Shown here one piece after another: positions 58,522 to 64,000 of a stretch of 64,000 nucleotides of DNA. Origin of the DNA: JAOUEA01 sp041287635 (GTDB lineage: Bacteria > Actinomycetota > UBA4738 > HRBIN12); NCBI GenBank assembly GCA_041287635.1, contig JBGGNG010000186.1, positions 1-64,000 on the forward strand, read 5' to 3'. Position 1 is the stretch's first letter. The number at the start of each line of letters is the position of its first letter. Below the pieces are notes generated by a model, which was given only the letters and a program-made list of their open reading frames with translations, ran no database searches and had not been told where the DNA came from. The position numbers and the translations under genes were made by a program.

Positions 58522-59433
58522 TCAGACGTCGAGGAACCGGCGCATGCCGATCGTGCCCGCGATCACGGCCACCGCCACCGCCGCGATCAGGATCCAGGGG
58601 GCGACCGCCAGCACGTCGGCGTTGCGGATCAGCGGGAAGAACTGCAGCTGGCCACGGAGCTGGTCGATGAAGAACACCTTGATCACGAACAGAGCGGCGA
58701 GCGCCGCGATCGCGCCGATCAGCGCCTCGACGAGTCCCTCGATCAGGAACGGCACGCGGATGCGCCAGTTCGTGGCGCCGACGAGCCTCATGATGCCGAT
58801 CTCCTTGCGGCGCGCGAACATGCCCATGCGCAGCGTGTTCGCGACGAGCGCGATCGCCGACGCGAGCATGATCACGGCGATCGAGAGCACCCCGATCGAG
58901 AGCACCCTCGTGATCGCGGTCAGTCGGTCGAGCAGGTCGCGATAGTCCGAGACGTCGCGCACCCCCGGTTCCGTGCACTGGATCTCCTGGGTGGTGCCGT
59001 CAGCCTCGCAGCCGAGCGCCGCGGTGATCTGATCGAACTGCGAGGGGTCGGCGAGGTTGATGCGCAGCGACGTCGGGATCGCCTTCTCGCAATCGACGCC
59101 CTCCTGGAAGACCTCCTGGTTCTCGAACAGCCGATCGAACGCAGCGCAGGTCTCTTCCTTGTCCCAGTACTCGATCGACCCGACCGCCGGGAGCTCCTGC
59201 AGGGTCGTCTGGATGCGCGTGACCGTGTCGTCGCGCACTGGGTCGGTGAGGTACACAGCGACCTGCACGTTCCCGGTCCACGCCTCGATCACGAGGTTGA
59301 ACTGACGGGCGATCAGCAGCGCGAGCCCGAACAGGAACAGCGCGATGAACGCCGTCGACATCGCCGCGAACGCGACGATGCCGTTGCGCCGCAGCCCGGC
59401 GGCCGTCTCGCGGAAGTAATACTCGAGCCGCAT
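58522..59433 (-). CDS. ftsX: Cell division ABC transporter permease-like protein FtsX
   Basis: A 303-residue membrane protein with four helices: one near residues 20-45, an extracytoplasmic domain (about 46-165), then three C-terminal helices. The first helix region reads RRNGIVAFAAMSTAFIALFL, and RRKEIGIMRLVGATNWRIRVPFLIEG is the conserved FtsX cytoplasmic segment. The outer domain, which in actinobacteria activates a peptidoglycan hydrolase, carries three Cys (CAAF, CEKAI, CEADG) and a fourth in IQCTEPG. Its ATG shares one base with the ftsE stop (TGATG), so the two are coupled. Confidence 0.96.
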   Translation of the reverse strand: MRLEYYFRETAAGLRRNGIVAFAAMSTAFIALFLFGLALLIARQFNLVIEAWTGNVQVAVYLTDPVRDDTVTRIQTTLQELPAVGSIEYWDKEETCAAFDRLFENQEVFQEGVDCEKAIPTSLRINLADPSQFDQITAALGCEADGTTQEIQCTEPGVRDVSDYRDLLDRLTAITRVLSIGVLSIAVIMLASAIALVANTLRMGMFARRKEIGIMRLVGATNWRIRVPFLIEGLVEALIGAIAALAALFVIKVFFIDQLRGQLQFFPLIRNADVLAVAPWILIAAVAVAVIAGTIGMRRFLDV

Positions 59434-60110
59434 CAGCTGTAGACGCCCCGCGACTGGTCGCGCACCACGTGGCCTTTGTCGAGCTCGATCACGCGCTTGC
59501 GCATCGCATCGACGATCGCCTGGTCGTGGGTGGCCATGACCACCGTGGTGCCGATGCGGTTCACTTTGTCGAGCAGGCGCATGATGTCGACGCTCGTGGC
59601 GGGGTCGAGGTTCCCGGTGGGCTCGTCGGCGAGCAGCACCAGCGGACGGTTCACGCAGGCGCGCGCGATCGACACCCGTTGCTGCTCTCCACCCGACAGC
59701 TCATCGGGGTAGTTGTTGAGTTTGTCCCCCAGGCCCACGTACTCCAAGATCTCGGGCACGCGTTGGTCGATCACGTGCTTCTGCTTGCCGATCACCTCGA
59801 GGCCGAACGCGACGTTGTCGAAGACCGTCTTGTCGGTGAGCAGCTTGTAGTCCTGGAAGACGGTTCCGACGTTGCGGCGGAGCTTCGGCACGTCCCACGA
59901 GGACATCTTGCCGAGGTTCTTGCCGCCGACGTAGATGTCGCCCTTGGTCGCCTCTTCCTCCTTGAGGAGCAGCCGGATCATCGTGGACTTACCCGATCCG
60001 GACTGCCCGACGATGAAGACGAACTCGCCCTTCTCGACCTCGACGGTGACGTCGGTGAGGGCGGTGACACCGTTCTTGTAGGTCTTCGTGACACGCTGAA
60101 GACTGATCAT
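59433..60110 (-). CDS. ftsE: Cell division ATP-binding protein FtsE
   Basis: A 225-residue ABC ATPase, partner of FtsX. Walker A is GQSGSGKSTM (about 35-44), signature LSGGEQQRVSIARA, Walker B VLLADEPTGNLDP and H-loop VVMATHDQAIV. FVFIVGQSGSGKS and FQDYKLLTDKTVFDNVAF are typical of FtsE. The ATG is preceded by GAGG. It heads ftsE-ftsX-smpB. In related genomes prfB lies directly upstream; here a YfhO-like gene on the opposite strand separates them. Confidence 0.96.
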   Translation of the reverse strand: MISLQRVTKTYKNGVTALTDVTVEVEKGEFVFIVGQSGSGKSTMIRLLLKEEEATKGDIYVGGKNLGKMSSWDVPKLRRNVGTVFQDYKLLTDKTVFDNVAFGLEVIGKQKHVIDQRVPEILEYVGLGDKLNNYPDELSGGEQQRVSIARACVNRPLVLLADEPTGNLDPATSVDIMRLLDKVNRIGTTVVMATHDQAIVDAMRKRVIELDKGHVVRDQSRGVYS

Positions 60111-60188
60111 CTGGACCTCAGGAGAGTGGGGAAGGGCGAACCCGGTCACCCTACCAGACGTCCTCGGCGCGGCCGGGAGCGGACTCCG

Positions 60189-60194
60189 TAAGCT
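60189..60194 (+). promoter_or_regulatory. -10 box (TAAGCT) of a leaderless promoter
   Basis: TAAGCT plus eight bases leads to the ATG of the YfhO-like gene. The box would place the mRNA start beyond the upstream TTG, so the ATG is the better start. Confidence 0.5.
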
Positions 60195-60202
60195 TGGGCG
60201 CC

Positions 60203-62710
60203 ATGGGCGCGACCACGGTGGCAGCACCTGCGAGGACGGCCGATCATCGGCTGAGCGCCCACGAGCGGGGCCGCCGGATCGCCCTGGCGGTCGTCGGTCC
60301 GGCGGTCATCGTCGCCGGAGTGCTGTTCGCCTTGCGGGGCTTCGTGTTCGCCGATCGGCTGAGCGATGCGCACCCCGACATCCTCACGTTCTGGCTCCCG
60401 CGGTTCTCGTTCCTCGGTCGATCGATCGCGGCCGGGCACGTGCCGGTGTGGAACCCGTTCGAGATGGCGGGCTACCGCTACGCCGCGGACCCCCAGGGGG
60501 GGTGGCTCTACCTGCTGCCGATGGGGTTGTTCTCCTGGCTCTCCCCCGCCGTGGCGATGCGTGCCTTCATCGTCGCCAATCCGCTGATCGCCGGGCTCGG
60601 CCTCTTCGCGTTCCTGCGGATCGAACGCTGCTCTCGTCTCGCGGCGACAGCCGGAGGGCTCTCACTCGCGATGCTGATGTCCAGCTCGGAGATGGCGATC
60701 TCGATGCCGTTCGCGGGTGCGATGGCGTGGTCCAGCGTGGCGTTGGTCGGTGCCGCCGGCTATCGGCGCAGCCGACGATGGTCGGCGAGGGTCGCGTGGA
60801 TCGCCCTGGGGGCCTTGGGTTGGTCCCAGGTCGCCACCGCCCACCTGAGCCATGGCCTCGTGGTGTGCACGGCGCTGCTCACCGCCTACCTGGTCGCCGG
60901 CGCCGTGTTCGACGTCATCGGATCGCGCGTGCCGGAGGGAGACGCACACGAGCACCCCTCGAGCCCCCCTCGGCTCGCGCTCGTGAGCGGTGGCCGAGCA
61001 GCGCTCTTCCTCGCCGCGATGCCCCTCCTCTCGCTGGCGATCCTGCTCCCCCGCATGGATGCCCTCGAGGCGTCGAGCCTGGCGACGGGCTACGACCGGC
61101 TCGGGGACGCGATCGGCACGCTCGGTGGGAGCGACACCGGCTCGATCCAGGCCAACGGGGTCTGGGCCGCGTGGCCGCTCGCCTTCGGTGCCACGCCCGG
61201 CGCCTACGCCGGAGCGACGATCCTGCTCGGCGTCCCACTTGCCCTGCGTGCGCGCCGGCGCCGCGCCGTGGTGTGGGCGTTCGGTGGGGCGCTCGTGATC
61301 ACCTGGATCCTGATGCTCGACGCGGTCGTCACCACGGCCTTCATCCGCGATGTCTTCCTCCGCATCCCGTTCGGCGACGTTTACCTGCACAACCCCGGGC
61401 GCATGCGCTACCTCGCCGTGATCGCAGTGCCGGTGCTCGGAGCGGTCGGCATCCAGGGCCTGCGCGACGAGCCGCTCACACCACGCCACGCGATCCGCTG
61501 GCTCGCGGCGGGGGCATTCCTCTGGCTCGGGGTGCCGTTGCTCGCGTTCGCGAACCCACTGCGGTTCATCGTGCTCGCGCTCGGGCTGACGGCCGGAGCG
61601 TGGGCGCTGTTCCAGCTCGCGACGAGGCGCCGCCCGTGGGCATTCGTCGCGGTGGGCTCGATCCTGGCCCTCGAGCTCGTCATGAGCGCGGTCTTCTCCC
61701 AGCTCACGCCCCCCGGCGACACGATCCTGTTGAACCTGGAGGCCGGGGCGCACCCGAACCTGATCCCCCAACCGCTCCCCCTGCCGAGTGTCGACGCCTC
61801 CGCCTTCGTTGCACCGACCGCGTTCGTGCCCCTCCTGGCGGCGACCCACGATCGCTACCTCACGTGGGCGCCGCCGGCCTCGTCGTTCGAGAAGGGCTAC
61901 CTGTTCATGCAGCTCGAGCCCGACTGGCCGGCCCTCGCGATGGAGCGCGGCACGCTGTTCGGCCTCCACGACACCCTCGGGTACAACCCGGTGCAGCTGC
62001 GCCGCTACTGGGACTACATCCGGGTGCGCTCCCCCCTGCCCGTCTTCTACAACGCGTCGGTGATCGACGTCCCGATGCTCCGCGACGTGCGGCTGCTCGG
62101 GGTCCGCTACCTCGTGGTGCCGACCGGCGTCGGATCGCCTCTCGAGGGAGACGTCGTCGACCGGGCCCAGGGGTACGATCTCGTCGAGGTCCAGGGGTGG
62201 CAGCCGAGGGTCTCGGTCGTGCCCAACTTCCGCACGGTCCCCACGGTGACCGGCACCCTGCGCACGATCCTCCCCCCGACCTTCGATCCAGCCCGGCTCG
62301 CCGTTGTGGAGTCCTACCCCGGCATCGAACCCACTCCCGACGCCGGACCCGGCGAGGCCACGTACCGTGAGGATGCCCCCGAAGACGTGCGGATCGACGT
62401 TCGGGCGACCGCTCCCTCGATCGTCGTCGTGCGCACGACGTTCGACGACGGCTGGGAGGCGACGGTCGACGGCGAGCCGGCAGACGTCGTCCCCGTCGAC
62501 GGCTTCCTCCAGGGGGTCGCGGTGTCCGCCGGTGAGCACGACGTGCGGCTCACCTACCGTGATGCGGCCGTATCGGCCGGCGTCAGAGCGGGACTCACGG
62601 CGTGGACCGCGCTCGCCCTCAGCGCGCTCATCGCGTTCTTCGTGGAACGCCTGCGCGCCCGTCGCGTCACTCCGACGACGACGCTCGGTGACGCAGCTCG
62701 GCCTCGATGA
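60203..62710 (+). CDS. YfhO-like multi-pass membrane protein
   Basis: An 835-residue integral membrane protein with about 12-13 helices in the first 510 residues and a beta-rich extracytoplasmic C-terminal region, ending with one more helix and a basic tail. DILTFWLPRFSFLGRSIAAG followed by HVPVWNPFEMAGYRYAADPQ near the start, and VVVRTTFDDGWEATVDGEPA with PVDGFLQGVAVSAGEHDVRL near the end, are hallmarks of the YfhO family, linked in Firmicutes to glycosylation of lipoteichoic acid. Here a role in envelope glycan transfer is inferred. Its last 44 bases overlap the end of the convergent prfB gene. Confidence 0.85.
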   Translation: MGATTVAAPARTADHRLSAHERGRRIALAVVGPAVIVAGVLFALRGFVFADRLSDAHPDILTFWLPRFSFLGRSIAAGHVPVWNPFEMAGYRYAADPQGGWLYLLPMGLFSWLSPAVAMRAFIVANPLIAGLGLFAFLRIERCSRLAATAGGLSLAMLMSSSEMAISMPFAGAMAWSSVALVGAAGYRRSRRWSARVAWIALGALGWSQVATAHLSHGLVVCTALLTAYLVAGAVFDVIGSRVPEGDAHEHPSSPPRLALVSGGRAALFLAAMPLLSLAILLPRMDALEASSLATGYDRLGDAIGTLGGSDTGSIQANGVWAAWPLAFGATPGAYAGATILLGVPLALRARRRRAVVWAFGGALVITWILMLDAVVTTAFIRDVFLRIPFGDVYLHNPGRMRYLAVIAVPVLGAVGIQGLRDEPLTPRHAIRWLAAGAFLWLGVPLLAFANPLRFIVLALGLTAGAWALFQLATRRRPWAFVAVGSILALELVMSAVFSQLTPPGDTILLNLEAGAHPNLIPQPLPLPSVDASAFVAPTAFVPLLAATHDRYLTWAPPASSFEKGYLFMQLEPDWPALAMERGTLFGLHDTLGYNPVQLRRYWDYIRVRSPLPVFYNASVIDVPMLRDVRLLGVRYLVVPTGVGSPLEGDVVDRAQGYDLVEVQGWQPRVSVVPNFRTVPTVTGTLRTILPPTFDPARLAVVESYPGIEPTPDAGPGEATYREDAPEDVRIDVRATAPSIVVVRTTFDDGWEATVDGEPADVVPVDGFLQGVAVSAGEHDVRLTYRDAAVSAGVRAGLTAWTALALSALIAFFVERLRARRVTPTTTLGDAARPR

Positions 62711-63777
62711 ACCGGTCGATGTCGCCGTCGAGCACCCGCTGTGGATCCCCGATCTCCTCGTCGGTGCGGTGGTCCTTGACCATCTGATACGGCGCGAGCA
62801 CGTAAGAACGGATCTGCGACCCGAAGTCGACGGCCTTGCGCTCACCTCTGATCGAGTCCATCTCCTGCTCTCGCTTCTGTCGCTCCTGCTCGGCGAGCCG
62901 AGCCTTCAGGATGCGCATCGCCACGGCCTTGTTCTGCAGCTGCGATCGCTCGTTCTGGCACGCGGCCACGAGGCCGGTCGGGATATGGGTGATGCGCACC
63001 GCCGAGTCGGTCGTGTTGACTGACTGACCGCCGGGCCCGCTCTAGCGATACACGTCGATGCGCAGCTCGTCCGGCGGGATCTCGATCTCCTCCTCGTCGG
63101 CTGCCTCGAGCATCGGGATCACGTCGAGCGAGGCGAACGACGTGTGACGCCGCTTCTGCGCGTCGAACGGGCTGATGCGCACGAGGCGATGCACCCCGCG
63201 CTCGGCCGATAACTGGCCGTACACGTTCGTGCCGCGCACGGTGAACGTCGCGGACTTGATGCCCGCCTCGTCGCCGTGCTGCATGTCGTCGACCTCGGCG
63301 TCGAACCCCTCCCGCTCGGCCCAGCGCGTGTACATGCGCAGCAGCATCTCCGCCCAGTCCTGGCTCTCGGTGCCTCCGGCGCCCGCGTTGATCGTGGCGA
63401 TCGCGTCGGCGGCGTCGTAGGGCCCGGAGAGCAGGGCGGCGAGCTCGAGCTTGTCGACGTCGGCCTCGAGCCCGGCGACCGAGGAGACCAGCTCACGGGC
63501 GAGATCGCGATCGGTTTCGTCGGCCAGGAGCTCGTCGATCGCCACGGCGTCGTCGACGCGGGCGATCAGCCCGTCGTAGCGGGCGACATCGTCGTTCAGG
63601 CGGGAGAGCTTCGACGTGATCTGCTGGGCACGCTGCTGGTCGTCCCAGAGCGCGGGATCGCTCGCCTGACGTTCGAGCTCCTCGAGTTGGGCACGCTTGC
63701 CGTCGACGTCAAAGGAACTCCTTGGCGGCCAGGACCCGCTCCCGGAGCTTCTGCAGGCGCTCGGTGTGCTCGCTCAT
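62667..63777 (-). CDS. prfB: Peptide chain release factor 2 (RF2), +1 frameshifted, with an internal in-frame TAG
   Basis: Encodes RF2, which ends translation at UGA and UAA. The first 22 codons (MSEHTERLQKLRERVLAAKE then FL) run into CTT TGA C; skipping one base continues as DVDGKRAQLEELERQASDPA, giving 369 residues like other RF2s. The anticodon-like SPF (in VRISPFDAQKRRHTSFAS) identifies RF2. However, codon 245 is TAG, in DVYR-stop-SGPGGQSVN, just before the GGQ peptidyl-hydrolysis motif (249-251). Downstream sequence stays in frame and fully conserved (VRITHIPTGLVAACQNERSQ), so only one codon is affected. Without readthrough the product would lack GGQ and be inactive. A TCG-to-TAG change or sequencing error is the simplest cause. 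Confidence 0.9.
63042..63044 (-). other. prfB: In-frame TAG codon inside prfB, before the GGQ motif
   Basis: The codon replaces the residue equivalent to E. coli RF2 position 246 (usually Thr, Ala or Ser). Frame and conservation are intact on both sides. The next base is A, not a known strong readthrough context. At least eight genes in the window use TAG as a normal terminal stop. Confidence 0.85.
63709..63723 (-). promoter_or_regulatory. prfB: Programmed +1 frameshift site of prfB
   Basis: Minus strand: AAGGAG (SD-like), three-base spacer TTC, then CTT TGA C. This matches the E. coli RF2 autoregulatory site in slippery codon, stop, following C and spacer length. Low RF2 slows termination at TGA and promotes the shift to the full protein. 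Confidence 0.95.
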
Positions 63778-63808
63778 CGCGCCGCGCATCGTAGCAGCGG
63801 TCCTGCGC

Positions 63809-63814
63809 TACGGT
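63809..63814 (+). promoter_or_regulatory. -10 box (TACGGT) of a leaderless promoter
   Basis: TACGGT plus eight bases leads to the ATG of the GNAT-like gene, divergent from prfB (starts 46 bases apart). Confidence 0.45.
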
Positions 63815-63822
63815 GGCCGCCG

Positions 63823-64000
63823 ATGATACGACCCCTCGACCCGGTCCGTGACGCCGATGCCTGTGATGCGATCGTGAGCGGGTTGCCCGACTGGTTCGGC
63901 GTTGCCGAGGGCATCGAGGATTGCGCGGCCGCCGTCCGCAGCCATGACGGCCTGGTCGCGAGCGACGAGATCGGTGTGAGCGGCTTTCTCACGTATGAGC
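63823..64000 (+). CDS. N-terminal part of a GNAT-family acetyltransferase-like protein, cut by the right edge
   Basis: The 59 visible codons begin MIRPLDPVRDADACDAIVSG and continue with a segment ending DEIGVSGFLTYE without a stop. IRPLDPVRDADAC and the beta-strand ending in GFLTYE match the first beta-alpha-alpha-beta elements of GNAT N-acetyltransferases. The acetyl-CoA-binding motif lies beyond the window, so the assignment is provisional. The gene is divergent from prfB and has no ribosome site, in keeping with the leaderless -10 box upstream. Confidence 0.7.
   Translation, partial: MIRPLDPVRDADACDAIVSGLPDWFGVAEGIEDCAAAVRSHDGLVASDEIGVSGFLTYE

Noticed and set aside
60662..62845. A 727-codon open frame on the minus strand opposite the YfhO-like gene
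   Set aside because: Arg/Glu/His-rich sequence without motifs; the plus strand has clear membrane helices and family hallmarks.
63042..63044. Idea that TAG is recoded as a sense codon in this genome
   Set aside because: TAG is the plain terminal stop of at least eight genes here (ends at 11971, 11968, 33444, 37795, 42954, 44532, 47539, 49516), so general reassignment is not supported.
1..64000. CRISPR arrays, insertion sequences, prophage, integrons
   Set aside because: No regularly spaced repeats, transposase, integrase or phage structural motifs were seen in the translations.
1..64000. tRNA genes
   Set aside because: Apart from the T arm of tmRNA I found no convincing T-arm plus acceptor-stem combination by eye; a covariance search would be needed to be certain.

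Overview
The window is GC-rich, densely coding DNA from an actinobacterium-like genome. Supporting signs are the gene group smpB-ftsX-ftsE with prfB close by, an InhA-type enoyl-ACP reductase, DUF4333, DUF2277, DUF427 and DUF885 proteins, a Tat-exported amidohydrolase, OpuC-type and DrrAB-type ABC transporters, and many genes that begin 6-8 bases after a TANNNT -10 box (leaderless mRNAs). I cannot place it below phylum level. No gap between genes exceeds 300 bases, and I see no rRNA, tRNA, CRISPR array, insertion sequence or prophage.

Layout. 1-9.5 kb: a gene cut by the left edge, an RNB exoribonuclease, a Tat amidohydrolase, a PfkB kinase, a CapA phosphatase, a cNMP-binding/CBS/nucleotidyltransferase sensor, fabI, a DUF4333 lipoprotein and an anchored glycosidase-like protein. 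9.5-21.1 kb: a DUF885 peptidase-like protein, an AIM24 protein, an ABC exporter plus methyltransferase operon, an NAD(P)-binding protein, Lon, and a membrane protein with a PEP-utilising protein. 21.2-25.1 kb: an exported phosphoesterase facing a persulfide-handling operon (CstR-like repressor, TauE/SafE exporter, rhodanese, persulfide dioxygenase-rhodanese fusion) with a perfect palindromic operator. 25.1-32.6 kb: a decayed MttB-type methyltransferase fragment, a DrrAB exporter, two MFS transporters, two other membrane proteins and a frame-disrupted secreted protein. 32.6-42.7 kb: an Fpg/Nei glycosylase, a PLP decarboxylase, DUF2277, a ureohydrolase, an EEP-family protein, DUF427, an OpuC-type osmolyte transporter, a VOC protein and an anchored protein. 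42.9-52.6 kb: two tandem CrtI/PYROXD2-like flavoproteins divergent from a GcvT-like protein, an anchored phosphodiesterase, an MBL hydrolase, a flavodoxin-like reductase and a two-subunit aconitase X. 52.6-64 kb: a large cyclase/ATPase/TPR regulator, tmRNA, a second PLP decarboxylase, smpB, ftsX, ftsE, a YfhO-like membrane protein, prfB and the start of a GNAT gene.

How parts fit together: ssrA and smpB supply trans-translation and Lon is a classic quality-control protease; ftsEX serves division; the CstR operon would detoxify and oxidise persulfide and export sulfite; the class III cyclase and the cNMP-binding protein suggest cyclic-nucleotide signalling.

The most striking observation is in prfB (release factor 2). 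It carries a textbook +1 programmed frameshift site (CTT TGA C after an SD-like AAGGAG) and also an in-frame TAG five codons before the end of the catalytic GGQ motif, at the position equivalent to E. coli RF2 residue 246. TAG is an ordinary terminal stop in at least eight neighbouring genes, so codon reassignment is not the explanation. A sequence error, a real nonsense mutation and regulated readthrough all remain open.
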